23,681 bases of DNA from JBDHUJ01 sp039809105 (GTDB lineage Bacteria; Patescibacteriota; Saccharimonadia; Saccharimonadales; UBA4665), in the NCBI GenBank assembly GCA_039809105.1, contig JBDHUJ010000026.1, positions 1 through 23,681 of the forward strand, given 5' to 3'. Under the pieces are notes generated by a model. The model saw only the letters and a list, made by a program, of their open reading frames with translations. It ran no database searches and was not told where the DNA came from. Position numbers and translations under genes: made by a program. Shown here in pieces: positions 1 through 5,754 of the stretch (its first letter is position 1; each line of letters opens with the position of its first letter).

Positions 1-298
1 TGCGTATGGTATAGGCGTCTAGGAAATCAAAGCCCAGTGCTTGCGACATGACCATCACCAGCCCGGCGACAATTATGAGCGCTGTGGCCAGCACGCGGAA
101 CGAGTTCCAGGCGGTGTAGTAGGCTTGGCCGCTTTTGAGGACGTACAGTACGCCGCAGAAGACTTCGTACAGGTCTACTGTCCGGGGTTTGGTGTGCTTG
201 CGTCCTGCTTCCAGCGGCGGTTCGATGAGCTTGAACTGGTCGCGTGAGATGTCACTCGGATACGTGCTGCGCGACAGCAACTTTTTCGGTATTGCCAT
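1..298 (-). CDS. Partial chimeric gene: IS5-type transposase N-terminus fused in frame to a VirB6-like membrane segment
   Basis: An open frame begins with ATG at 298 (minus) and runs without a stop off the left edge, giving 99 visible residues. A weak Shine-Dalgarno sequence (AAGGA) lies about 11 nt upstream. Residues about 13-57 (from YPSDISRDQF through PRTVDLYEVFCGVLYVLKSG) match the N-terminal DUF4096 region of IS5-family transposases, where SG is normally followed by CQWRMLP. Here the frame instead continues as QAYYTAWNSFR and a hydrophobic helix (about residues 65-85), then GFDFLDAYTIR. That second part resembles the membrane core of VirB6/TrbL-like proteins in Patescibacteria T4SS loci. 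The junction is near 128-131. I infer that an insertion or recombination replaced the start of a T4SS membrane gene. It may be a pseudogene or an expressed fusion; the missing 3' part prevents a decision. The family matches are from memory of motifs. Confidence 0.6.
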   Translation of the reverse strand, partial: MAIPKKLLSRSTYPSDISRDQFKLIEPPLEAGRKHTKPRTVDLYEVFCGVLYVLKSGQAYYTAWNSFRVLATALIIVAGLVMVMSQALGFDFLDAYTIR

Positions 299-310
299 AA
301 TTGTTTGTTT

Positions 311-356
311 CCTTGTGTTATGTAACAAGGCCGGTATGGCTGACGCCATACCGGCC
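311..356. other. Two adjacent hairpins upstream of the chimeric gene
   Basis: A 6-bp stem (CCTTGT/ACAAGG) spans 311-330. It is followed directly by a perfect 12-bp stem with a TGAC loop at 329-356 (arms GGCCGGTATGGC and its complement). No U-tract follows on either strand, so it is not a classic terminator. It lies in the 5' leader of the minus-strand gene and could be an attenuator or a remnant of the insertion sequence. The rest of 299-533 shows no gene apart from a degenerate REP-like repeat. Confidence 0.5.
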
Positions 357-400
357 GGGCAAGAACTTTACAAAGTCACGGGAGTATTGTGGGAGATTTG

Positions 401-437
401 GAAACGTTTCTTAGAGATAGGGACTTTGCAGATTTTT
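401..437 (+). repeat. Degenerate REP-like repeat copy
   Basis: Positions 415-437 match the 3' portion of the REP-like element seen at 1228-1268 with two differences over 23 bp (AGATAGGG, two or three variable bases, then TTTGCAGATTTTT). The upstream hairpin has a different sequence: GAAACGTTTC (401-410) takes the place of the GAGGCC/GGCCTC stem. The hairpin shape is kept while the stem sequence has changed. Confidence 0.5.
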
Positions 438-533
438 CCCACGTACTTTGCGGGGAATTGCAAAATCAAGATGCAGAACAGTGGCAGAAGATAAACTGAG
501 AGGGTAATTGGATGCAAGTACGCATGTGAGTGC

Positions 534-570
534 TTGAAATGTATGCATAGTAGGCGTATAGTGTATACAT
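534..570 (+). promoter_or_regulatory. Leaderless promoter and operator of toxin-antitoxin module 1
   Basis: A -35 box TTGAAA (534-539), a 17-nt spacer and a -10 box TATAGT (557-562) are followed by only 6 nt before the ATG at 569. Transcription should therefore begin at or next to the start codon. Two near-palindromic half-sites, GTATGCAT (541-548) and GTATACAT (563-570), bracket the -10 box and are likely sites for the ribbon-helix-helix antitoxin. No Shine-Dalgarno sequence is present. Confidence 0.65.
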
Positions 571-823
571 GACACAAGACATCCAGTACACCATACGCTC
601 CGTACCGCCCAAGCTCGATGAGGCCCTGCGTGCGCGCGCCAAAAAACAAGGCAAAAGCTTTAACCAGACGGTAGTAGAGGCACTGAAACAGTCGGCCGGC
701 ATCACCGACGAGCCGGTCGTGTACCACGATATGGACCAGTTCATCGGCCGGGGAATCCTCGACACAAAGTCTTTCGACCGTTCCCAAGCCTGGCTCGAAA
801 GCCTGCCGAACGACGCGCCATGA
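569..823 (+). CDS. FitA-like ribbon-helix-helix antitoxin, module 1
   Basis: This 84-residue protein is the antitoxin of a type II toxin-antitoxin pair. It should bind and neutralise the VapC toxin encoded immediately downstream and repress the shared promoter. Residues about 5-40 (QYTIRSVPPKLDEALRARA, then GKSFNQTVVEALKQ) have the strand plus two-helix pattern of FitA-like RHH proteins, and the rest is a flexible toxin-binding tail. The start at 569 fits the leaderless promoter and aligns with the paralogue of module 2. The TGA stop overlaps the toxin ATG by four bases (ATGA), so the two are translationally coupled. The recognition rests on motif and context. Confidence 0.85.
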   Translation: MTQDIQYTIRSVPPKLDEALRARAKKQGKSFNQTVVEALKQSAGITDEPVVYHDMDQFIGRGILDTKSFDRSQAWLESLPNDAP

Positions 824-1212
824 AAAGCATCGCCCTGGACACGAACGCATATCGCGCGCTACTGGAAGGCAACGCCACGGTAGCGGAAAGGGTACGGAGC
901 GCCGTTACCGTAGGCCTGCCTGTGATAGTGCTCGGCGAGCTATACTTCGGGTTCGAAAACGGTTCCCGTACGGCAGAAAACCTCGAGCGCCTGGATGCGT
1001 TCCTGGCAACTCCGCGGCTTGAAATCCTGCACATAACCGCCGATACCGCGCGCTTGTTCGGGGAAATTGCTACCGTGCTCGAAAAAACCGGCAAGCGCAT
1101 CCAGCAGGACGACGTCTGGATTGCGGCGCTCTGCAAGCAGTACGGGTTCAGCCTAGTCACGGCAGACAAGGGCTTCACCGCCATAAGCGGTCTGAACGTC
1201 CTGTCGTTCTGA
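820..1212 (+). CDS. vapC: VapC-type PIN-domain ribonuclease toxin, module 1
   Basis: This 130-residue single-domain PIN protein is a predicted magnesium-dependent endoribonuclease acting as the toxin of a type II pair; VapC family members usually cut tRNA or rRNA. The acidic metal-binding set is visible: D7 in ALDTNAY, E40 in VLGEL, D97/D98 in QQDDVWIAA and D116 in TADKGF. The length is normal and no catalytic residue is missing, so it should be active. It overlaps the antitoxin by four bases. A REP-like hairpin repeat starts about 15 bp after the stop and may end the transcript. The RNA target cannot be read from the sequence. Confidence 0.88.
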   Translation: MKSIALDTNAYRALLEGNATVAERVRSAVTVGLPVIVLGELYFGFENGSRTAENLERLDAFLATPRLEILHITADTARLFGEIATVLEKTGKRIQQDDVWIAALCKQYGFSLVTADKGFTAISGLNVLSF

Positions 1213-1227
1213 CCCATAAACCCCAGA

Positions 1228-1268
1228 AGAGGCCTGGCCTCTAACAGATAGGGGTTTTGCAGATTTTT
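1228..1268 (+). repeat. REP-like hairpin repeat, copy A
   Basis: This is a 41-bp element. A 7-bp inverted stem with a one-base centre (arms AGAGGCC and GGCCTCT, 1228-1242) is followed by AACAGATAGGGG and TTTTGCAGATTTTT. Copy B at 2725-2765 differs at only a few bases, and copy C at 3400-3440 is inverted. AACCCC at 1219-1224 can also pair with GGGGTT at 1251-1256, making a longer stem before the T-rich tail. It may double as a terminator for module 1. Elements of this kind are substrates of RAYT transposases, and one such gene lies at 2788-3402. Confidence 0.75.
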
Positions 1269-1305
1269 GATTCGTACCCTGTAGTGCCTGCAAATCAAGG
1301 CGTAG

Positions 1306-1323
1306 GTAGGCTATTGAGCCTAC
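1306..1323. other. Perfect 7-bp hairpin between modules 1 and 2
   Basis: Arms GTAGGCT and AGCCTAC are separated by a 4-nt loop. It lies between REP-like copy A and the promoter of module 2. Its role is unknown; it could be a terminator without a U-tract or part of a larger repeat. Confidence 0.4.
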
Positions 1324-1348
1324 AGAAGAAGGCTCTTGCGGGTGTGGG

Positions 1349-1384
1349 TTGACAAAAAGTATACATGGCATACACTGTATGCAT
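1349..1384 (+). promoter_or_regulatory. Leaderless promoter and operator of toxin-antitoxin module 2
   Basis: A consensus -35 box TTGACA (1349-1354), a 16-nt spacer and a -10 box TACACT (1371-1376) are followed by 6 nt and the ATG at 1383. The same half-sites as in module 1 occur in the opposite order: GTATACAT (1359-1366) and GTATGCAT (1377-1384). The spacing matches module 1, and there is no Shine-Dalgarno sequence. Confidence 0.65.
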
Positions 1385-1655
1385 GACAACTCTGCAATAC
1401 ACCATCCGCAACATACCCCCTGTGGTCGACAAGGCCATCCGCAAGCGCGCCCAACAGACCGGCAAGTCGTTCAACCAGACGGCGGTCGAGGTGCTGACGC
1501 AGGGCATATTCGGCAGTGCACAGACTACCCCGCCGCGCATGGAAGATATGTTTGGCGTCGGTGGCGAGTTCTTGGACAAAGACTTCGACAAAGCCGTCGC
1601 AGCCCTCTCTGAAACAGACGAGAAATTCTGGCATGACCCTGCTCATCGACACTAG
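1383..1655 (+). CDS. FitA-like ribbon-helix-helix antitoxin, module 2
   Basis: This 90-residue antitoxin is paralogous to the one at 569-823. The N-terminal pattern (TLQYTIRNIPPVVDKAIRKRA, then GKSFNQTAVEVLTQG) is shared, with divergence in the C-terminal toxin-binding half (MEDMFGVGGEFLDKDFDKAV). An in-frame ATG at 1365 would add six residues, but it lies between the -35 and -10 boxes, so 1383 is preferred. The last 23 bp overlap the toxin gene, again pointing to coupled translation. The divergent tails suggest that each antitoxin is specific for its own toxin; this is inferred. Confidence 0.83.
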   Translation: MTTLQYTIRNIPPVVDKAIRKRAQQTGKSFNQTAVEVLTQGIFGSAQTTPPRMEDMFGVGGEFLDKDFDKAVAALSETDEKFWHDPAHRH

Positions 1656-2028
1656 CGCGTACTCTGCTTTTCGGCGCGGCCTGCCGGAAGTCAAACAGTA
1701 TTTCACGCATGAACACGACCTGCTCGTGCCGCTAGTCGTCATCGGCGAGCTGCGGGCCGGGTTCGCAGCTGGCGCACACCAGAGACAGAACGAAACCCTG
1801 CTGCAGCAGTTCCTGGCGCTGCCGAATATGAATATGGTAGGGCTGAGCGATGCCACCACTCAGGCATTCGGTACCTTATATGCACAACTACGGCGGGCCG
1901 GTACGCCCATCGGCCAAAACGATATGTGGATTGCAGCCATCGCGTTGGAGCATGGCCTGTCACTCGTTACGCTCGACCGCGATTTCGCCAACGTAAGCGG
2001 CCTGCAGCTCGCTCCAGTTCAGATATAA
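1633..2028 (+). CDS. vapC: VapC-type PIN-domain ribonuclease toxin, module 2
   Basis: This 131-residue PIN-domain toxin has D6 in LLIDTSAY, E39 in VIGEL, D97 in GQNDMWIAA and D115 in TLDRDF, the full acidic set. It resembles the module 1 toxin in the stretch before the third acidic residue (GxxIxQxDxWIAA) but is clearly diverged. The reading frame is open further upstream (to 1516), but the ATG at 1633 places the first PIN strand and its aspartate at the normal distance from the N-terminus. The stop lies just before the promoter of module 3. Confidence 0.86.
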   Translation: MTLLIDTSAYSAFRRGLPEVKQYFTHEHDLLVPLVVIGELRAGFAAGAHQRQNETLLQQFLALPNMNMVGLSDATTQAFGTLYAQLRRAGTPIGQNDMWIAAIALEHGLSLVTLDRDFANVSGLQLAPVQI

Positions 2029-2029
2029 C

Positions 2030-2075
2030 GTAAAACGTTTTGACTTTTGTTTTACGTTTTGGTATAATGTTTTAC
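2030..2075 (+). promoter_or_regulatory. Leaderless promoter and operator of AbrB/VapC module 3
   Basis: A -35 box TTGACT (2040-2045), a 17-nt spacer and a consensus -10 box TATAAT (2063-2068) are followed by 7 nt and the ATG at 2076. Three copies of one 7-mer flank and overlap the promoter: GTAAAAC (2030-2036) and its complement GTTTTAC (2049-2055 and 2069-2075). These are likely sites for the AbrB-type antitoxin. No Shine-Dalgarno sequence is present. Confidence 0.68.
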
Positions 2076-2327
2076 ATGGAAGTTACCGTTTCTACGAAAT
2101 ACCAAATCGTTATACCGAAAGAGGTGCGCAAGCGCCTGGGGCTCAAACCGGGCCAAAAAGTCCGCATCAGCAACGTAGACGACACCCAGCTCACCATCAC
2201 CAAGCCGCTGACCACCCAAGAGTTTCTGGACAAGTACGCGGGCATCATGCGCGATACACCGTGGCAAAAGGCTGGCGTCGACGCTGCCGACTGGATACGC
2301 AAAGAGCGTGACGAAGAATGGCGATGA
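2076..2327 (+). CDS. AbrB/SpoVT-type antitoxin, module 3
   Basis: This 83-residue protein carries an N-terminal swapped-hairpin AbrB domain (MEVTVSTKYQIVIPKEVRKR, then LGLKPGQKVRISNVDD; residues 1-45). The pattern VSTKYQIVIPKEVRKRLGL is diagnostic for VapB antitoxins of this fold. The C-terminal 35 residues (QEFLDKYAG to KERDEEWR) would bind the toxin. An alternative start at 2040 would lie inside the -35 box, so 2076 is preferred. The stop overlaps the start of the PIN toxin. It belongs to a different antitoxin family from modules 1 and 2, so the island combines two kinds of VapB with VapC toxins. Confidence 0.88.
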   Translation: MEVTVSTKYQIVIPKEVRKRLGLKPGQKVRISNVDDTQLTITKPLTTQEFLDKYAGIMRDTPWQKAGVDAADWIRKERDEEWR

Positions 2328-2710
2328 ACCCACTAGCGCTCGATTCTAACGTGTTCATCTACTGGTTTGAGCGAAACCCTGAATTCTTTAATGCAGCTAA
2401 GCGTGTCATAAGCGCACTTGTCCGAGGAGAAGCAACAGGGTACTGTTCGACACTGGCGTACACAGAAGTGTTCCGAGGCGATACAAGGGTTTTTGATGCC
2501 ATGACAGCCATACAAAGCCTCTCATTTGTCCCCGTAACCGAGCAGGTTGCGCAACTGGCCGGACAGTACCGGCACACGTACGGCATCAAGGGGCCTGATT
2601 CTATACATCTTGCAACAGCCGTTACCGCCGGGGCAGAGCGGTTCATAACCAACGACAAGGCGCTAGCCAAGCTCACCATACCCGGCCTGCGCATAGAACC
2701 GCTTATATAG
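2318..2710 (+). CDS. vapC: VapC-type PIN-domain ribonuclease toxin, module 3
   Basis: This PIN-domain toxin of 130 residues is paired with the AbrB-type antitoxin. Acidic residues: D9 in ALDSNVFIY, E50 in AYTEV, D94 in GPDSIHLATA and D113 in TNDKAL. It belongs to a different PIN subgroup from the module 1 and 2 toxins (the third acidic residue sits in PDSIHLA rather than DxWIAA). Two starts are possible: 2318, or 2324, which would give the ATGA overlap used in module 1. REP-like copy B begins 14 bp after the stop. Confidence 0.86.
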   Translation: MAMNPLALDSNVFIYWFERNPEFFNAAKRVISALVRGEATGYCSTLAYTEVFRGDTRVFDAMTAIQSLSFVPVTEQVAQLAGQYRHTYGIKGPDSIHLATAVTAGAERFITNDKALAKLTIPGLRIEPLI

Positions 2711-2724
2711 TCTCACAGCCCCCA

Positions 2725-2765
2725 AGAGGCCTGGCCTCTAGCGGATAGGGTATTTGCAGATTTTT
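2725..2765 (+). repeat. REP-like hairpin repeat, copy B
   Basis: This is the same 41-bp element as copy A. The AGAGGCC/GGCCTCT stem (2725-2739) is identical, with AGCGGATAGGG and TATTTGCAGATTTTT after it. It ends 22 bp before the RAYT start codon and forms an inverted pair with copy C beyond the gene. Confidence 0.78.
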
Positions 2766-2787
2766 GGTTTGGTGCTATTTTGGAGGT

Positions 2788-3402
2788 ATGCCATCACGTA
2801 ACACCATACGTACAGACCTAGCCGATACGTACTATCATGTCTACGCCCGAGGCGCGAGCAAGCAGTCCATATTCTTAGATGACGCGGATTACGCATACTT
2901 TCAGCGGCTGCTGGCCCGGTATCTATCAGAAGAGCAGCAGTACAGCAAAGAAGGCGCTCCATACCCACATTTCCGTGGGCAGGCCGAGCTCTTAGCCTAT
3001 TGCTGTATGCCCAACCACTTTCACTTGCTGTTTTATCAGGTGGAGCAGGGGGCTATGAGTAAGCTCATGAAGTCCGTTATGTCGAGTTACTGCAGGTATT
3101 TCAACCTTCGATATAATCGCAGCGGCTCGTTGTTTGAGAATCGCTTCAAAGCCTCGTTAATCGGCAATGACGGATATTTGCAGCACATTTCCCGGTACAT
3201 ACACCTTAATCCCCGCGCCTGGCGGCGCTATCCGCACTCAAGTATCCTCGAATACCGTGGCAAACGCACCGCTGAATGGCTGCAACCCGAACGCATCCTG
3301 CAGCTTTTCGGAGGCAGCGATGCGTATTTTGAGTTCGTTTCAGACTACGAAGAAGCTCGCGACAAATTGGCCGAGCTGAAGCACGAGCTGGCAAACTTTT
3401 AA
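2788..3402 (+). CDS. REP-associated tyrosine transposase (RAYT), IS200/IS605-like Y1 HUH nuclease
   Basis: This 204-residue protein is a predicted single-strand DNA transposase that nicks DNA through a covalent 5'-phosphotyrosine. The HUH motif is H77-F78-H79 in CCMPNHFHLL, and the likely catalytic tyrosine is Y137 in YIHLNPRAW, both intact. Further family features are YYHVYARG near residue 15 and SGSLFENRFKASLI near 112-125. GGAGG at 2782-2786 fixes the start at 2788; an upstream in-frame ATG (2764) lies inside the T-rich repeat tail. The gene is flanked by REP-like copies B and C in inverted orientation, and copy C overlaps the stop codon. In known genomes RAYTs are single-copy, domesticated enzymes that spread REP hairpins, which suits this arrangement. 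Confidence 0.9.
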   Translation: MPSRNTIRTDLADTYYHVYARGASKQSIFLDDADYAYFQRLLARYLSEEQQYSKEGAPYPHFRGQAELLAYCCMPNHFHLLFYQVEQGAMSKLMKSVMSSYCRYFNLRYNRSGSLFENRFKASLIGNDGYLQHISRYIHLNPRAWRRYPHSSILEYRGKRTAEWLQPERILQLFGGSDAYFEFVSDYEEARDKLAELKHELANF

Positions 3403-3440
3403 AATCTGTAATTTACCTATCTGTTAGAGGCCAGGCCTCT
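3400..3440 (-). repeat. REP-like hairpin repeat, copy C (inverted)
   Basis: This is the reverse complement of copies A and B. The stem is at 3426-3440, then CTAACAGATAGG and a more degenerate tail ending with ACAGATTTTA over the RAYT stop codon. Together with copy B it brackets the transposase gene as an inverted pair. It also sits immediately upstream of the T4SS operon promoter. Confidence 0.75.
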
Positions 3441-3458
3441 TGAAAATGGAAAGTCGGG

Positions 3459-3474
3459 TATACTGTAGGTAACC
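3459..3474 (+). promoter_or_regulatory. Possible -10 box of the T4SS operon
   Basis: TATACT at 3459-3464 lies 10 nt before the GTG start at 3475. A TTGAAA (3440-3445) overlaps the end of REP-like copy C, but its 13-nt spacing is too short for a normal -35 box. If TATACT is used, the leader would be only a few bases. AGGT at 3467-3470 could serve as a weak ribosome-binding site. Confidence 0.35.
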
Positions 3475-4578
3475 GTGGCGACGTATAAAGTATTACAGGA
3501 TGTAGAAGCGGAAGATAAGCTGGTGGGGCCGCTGAGCCTACGCCAGTTCATCTATGCCGGCATAGCGGCGATATGCGGCTACCTGACGTTTTTGTCGTTT
3601 ACCAAACACGCTCCGTACATGTCGGTGCTGTTCGTCCCCATAATGCTCTTTACCGGCTTTTTTGCCGTGCCGTGGGGGGGCGACCAGCCGACCGAGGTCT
3701 GGGCAATCGCCAAACTGCGGTTCATGCTGAAGCCCCGCCGGCGCATATGGGACCAAAGCGGCGCCAAAGAACTCGTAACCATCACTGTCCCCAAGCGCAT
3801 AGAGCGCCACCTGACTAACGGGCTGAATCAGAATGAAGTCCAGAGCCGGTTGCGGGCACTGGCCGACACCATCGACAGCCGTGGCTGGGCAGTCAAGAAC
3901 GTCAACGTGAACATGTACAGCCAGGCGGCGCCGGTAGATAATTCTGACCGGCTGCTCGGTGCCAGCAGCCTGCCGCAAGAAGTTACCACAGTAGACATAC
4001 GCGCCTCCGACGACATACTCGACGCGGCTGCCAACCCGGTCGCGCACCATTTCGACGACATGATTGCCGCCTCGCAGACGGCACATCACCAGCAACTGGT
4101 CGAGCAAATGCAAGCACCCGCCGCCCATCAAGCGGCGCCGCAGGCAAGCACACCACAACCAACGAACGACTACTGGTTTATGCACCAGCCCGCAGCCGCG
4201 CCTCCGGGCCAGGCGATGTTCAGCGCCACACCGGTCATTACGCCCGGCTCTGTAGATGATGACGTACCGGCCGTGCCACATGCCGCCGAACCGACCGCCG
4301 CCGAAGCGGCCATGGCCGAAAAGTTCAAGGCCGAAAACCAGAGCATGAGCCTGGTAGCCCAAGGCCACATGAAAGTCATCAAGACACCGGAGCAGCTGCA
4401 AGAAGAAGCTGCGGCCCGCGCCAAAGTGGCGGCCGCGTTGGCCGAACAACAGAAACAGCAGCAAGCCGAAGTGACACCGGCCAAACAGGCTGCTATAATG
4501 AACTTAGCTCATAGAGACGATCTGGATGTTGCAACCATAGCGCGGCAGGCGGACGAGGTAATAATCTCGCTGCACTAA
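3475..4578 (+). CDS. PrgI-family T4SS membrane protein with long linker tail
   Basis: This 367-residue protein starts with GTG. Residues 1-100 are a PrgI domain (YKVLQDVEAEDKLVGPLSLR, two membrane helices at about 27-43 and 47-65, then DQPTEVWAIAKLRFMLKPRR), the VirB3-like inner-membrane component that accompanies VirB4 in Gram-positive and Patescibacteria T4SS. Residues 100-150 look folded. About 200-335 are a low-complexity Ala/Gln/Pro linker. The last 25 residues (NLAHRDDLDVATIARQADEV and on) look like a conserved short tail. The tail could contact the ATPase, which is inferred. It is the first gene of the T4SS operon. Confidence 0.85.
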   Translation: MATYKVLQDVEAEDKLVGPLSLRQFIYAGIAAICGYLTFLSFTKHAPYMSVLFVPIMLFTGFFAVPWGGDQPTEVWAIAKLRFMLKPRRRIWDQSGAKELVTITVPKRIERHLTNGLNQNEVQSRLRALADTIDSRGWAVKNVNVNMYSQAAPVDNSDRLLGASSLPQEVTTVDIRASDDILDAAANPVAHHFDDMIAASQTAHHQQLVEQMQAPAAHQAAPQASTPQPTNDYWFMHQPAAAPPGQAMFSATPVITPGSVDDDVPAVPHAAEPTAAEAAMAEKFKAENQSMSLVAQGHMKVIKTPEQLQEEAAARAKVAAALAEQQKQQQAEVTPAKQAAIMNLAHRDDLDVATIARQADEVIISLH

Positions 4579-4634
4579 GCCGCCTGGGGCAAACAGGTCG
4601 GTACTGAATCGTGGGACGGTACAAGTAGCAGTTT

Positions 4635-5651
4635 ATGGATCCGAACGCACAAACACAGCAAACACAAAATGGCCAAGTTGGCTATGGACAAGCATACCCC
4701 ACGCCAGGTGCCGCGCCTGGTGTGCCGCAGCAACAGCCCATGCCGCAAATCCAGCCAGCCGGCATGCCGCGCCCTGACGCTGTTATGCCCGACGCCGCAT
4801 ACGCCCCGCAGCCCACCTACGCCCCGCCGCAGCCCCAGTACCAGCCACCCCTGCCACAGGCAGGTCCAGGCCCTGTCACGCCCGGCCAACAACCTGGCGC
4901 CGCCCTCCGCCCCGCGGCGCAGACCAACCCCAACAGCACGCAGAACACGCTGCAGATTGCCGAAATCCGCGACGGTATCGTCATCATGAACGACGGCTCG
5001 TACCGCAGCGTCGTGATGGTGAAGAGTATCAACTTCGACCTCATGAGCCCGCAGGAACAGGAAGCGGTCGAGTATGCATACCAGGGGTTTTTGAACTCGC
5101 TGTATTTCCCAATGCAGATTTTCGTACGTTCCCAGAAGGTCGACTTGCAGCCGTATATCGAAAAACTCGACAAAATCCGCACCGAGCACGACAATATGCT
5201 GCTCGCGCTGCTTATGGATGACTACATCGGCTATATAGACCAGTTGTCACTGCAAACAAACATCATGGACAAGAAGTTCTATGTGGTTATACCGTTTTTC
5301 CCGACCGTCGATGTCCAGAAGGCGCTGACGCAAAGCAAGAACTTCTTTGGCGGCCTTAGCCAGCTCTTCAGCAAGTCAGAAAACCACGTCGTCATAAACG
5401 AGGGCGACCTGGAAAAAGCCAAGACCGAACTGCGCAACCGTGTCCAGGCGGTCTTGAACGGCCTCCAGCAGTGCAATATACAAGGCTTGCCACTCGACAC
5501 CCAGGAGCTCATAGAACTCTACTACGACAGCTACAACCCCGACACCGCCACCCGCCAGCAGCTGAAAGACTTTAACCAGTTGACGGCCGAGGTTATAACC
5601 AAGGGGCAGGGCGTGGCGCAACAAGCCCACCTGCAGAGGGAACTCCAATGA
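4635..5651 (+). CDS. TraC-like domain protein (split VirB4 N-terminal region) with Pro/Gln-rich leader
   Basis: In this 338-residue protein, residues 1-98 are Pro/Gln/Ala-rich and probably disordered. From about 105 (LQIAEIRDGIVIMNDGSYRS) to 260 it has the TraC-like fold: NFDLMSPQEQEAVEYAYQGF, the strand FPMQIFVRS, and NIMDKKFYVVIPF. This corresponds to the N-terminal domain of TraC/VirB4 ATPases and has no Walker motifs. In Patescibacteria T4SS loci this domain is usually encoded separately, just before the ATPase, as here. It likely docks VirB4 on the PrgI membrane component. No signal peptide is visible, so it should be cytoplasmic. Confidence 0.8.
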   Translation: MDPNAQTQQTQNGQVGYGQAYPTPGAAPGVPQQQPMPQIQPAGMPRPDAVMPDAAYAPQPTYAPPQPQYQPPLPQAGPGPVTPGQQPGAALRPAAQTNPNSTQNTLQIAEIRDGIVIMNDGSYRSVVMVKSINFDLMSPQEQEAVEYAYQGFLNSLYFPMQIFVRSQKVDLQPYIEKLDKIRTEHDNMLLALLMDDYIGYIDQLSLQTNIMDKKFYVVIPFFPTVDVQKALTQSKNFFGGLSQLFSKSENHVVINEGDLEKAKTELRNRVQAVLNGLQQCNIQGLPLDTQELIELYYDSYNPDTATRQQLKDFNQLTAEVITKGQGVAQQAHLQRELQ

Positions 5652-5652
5652 A

Positions 5653-5736
5653 TCAAGTTTTAAGTTTCAAGTTTCAAGTTTCAAGAGGGCTGCAGCCCAA
5701 CTTGGTACTTGAGACTTGGTACTTGAGACTTGAAAA
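5653..5736. repeat. Heptad-period palindromic spacer element, family 1 copy 1
   Basis: The left arm has three tandem AAGTTTC heptamers (5662-5682). A perfect 12-bp palindrome GGGCTGCAGCCC (5687-5698) forms the centre. The right arm has five heptamers of the form CTTGGTA/CTTGAGA/CTTGAAA (5701-5735) that are complementary to the left arm. A second copy in opposite orientation lies at 21771-21852. It fills the gap between the TraC-like gene and virB4. Confidence 0.8.
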
Positions 5737-5751
5737 TTCCGGAGGAATTTT
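5733..5751 (+). promoter_or_regulatory. Shine-Dalgarno of virB4 embedded in a hairpin
   Basis: AAAATTCC (5733-5740) and GGAATTTT (5744-5751) are perfectly complementary around a GGA loop. The ribosome-binding site GGAGG (5741-5745) spans the loop and the 3' arm and stands 9 nt before the ATG at 5755. Folding would partly hide the site, so translation of VirB4 could depend on structure. Confidence 0.55.
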
Positions 5752-5754
5752 CTG

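Noticed and set aside
368..850. 160-residue minus-strand open frame upstream of and across toxin-antitoxin module 1
   Set aside because: It covers the promoter and the antitoxin gene of the module and matches no family; the sense pair is well supported.
3538..4464. 308-residue minus-strand open frame opposite the PrgI-family gene
   Set aside because: The translation is an Arg/Gly/Leu/His-rich shadow; the sense strand has the PrgI motif set and fits the operon.
5653..5736. CRISPR array suggested by tandem repeats
   Set aside because: The units are seven bases, contiguous and arranged as inverted arms; there are no unique spacers and no cas genes nearby.
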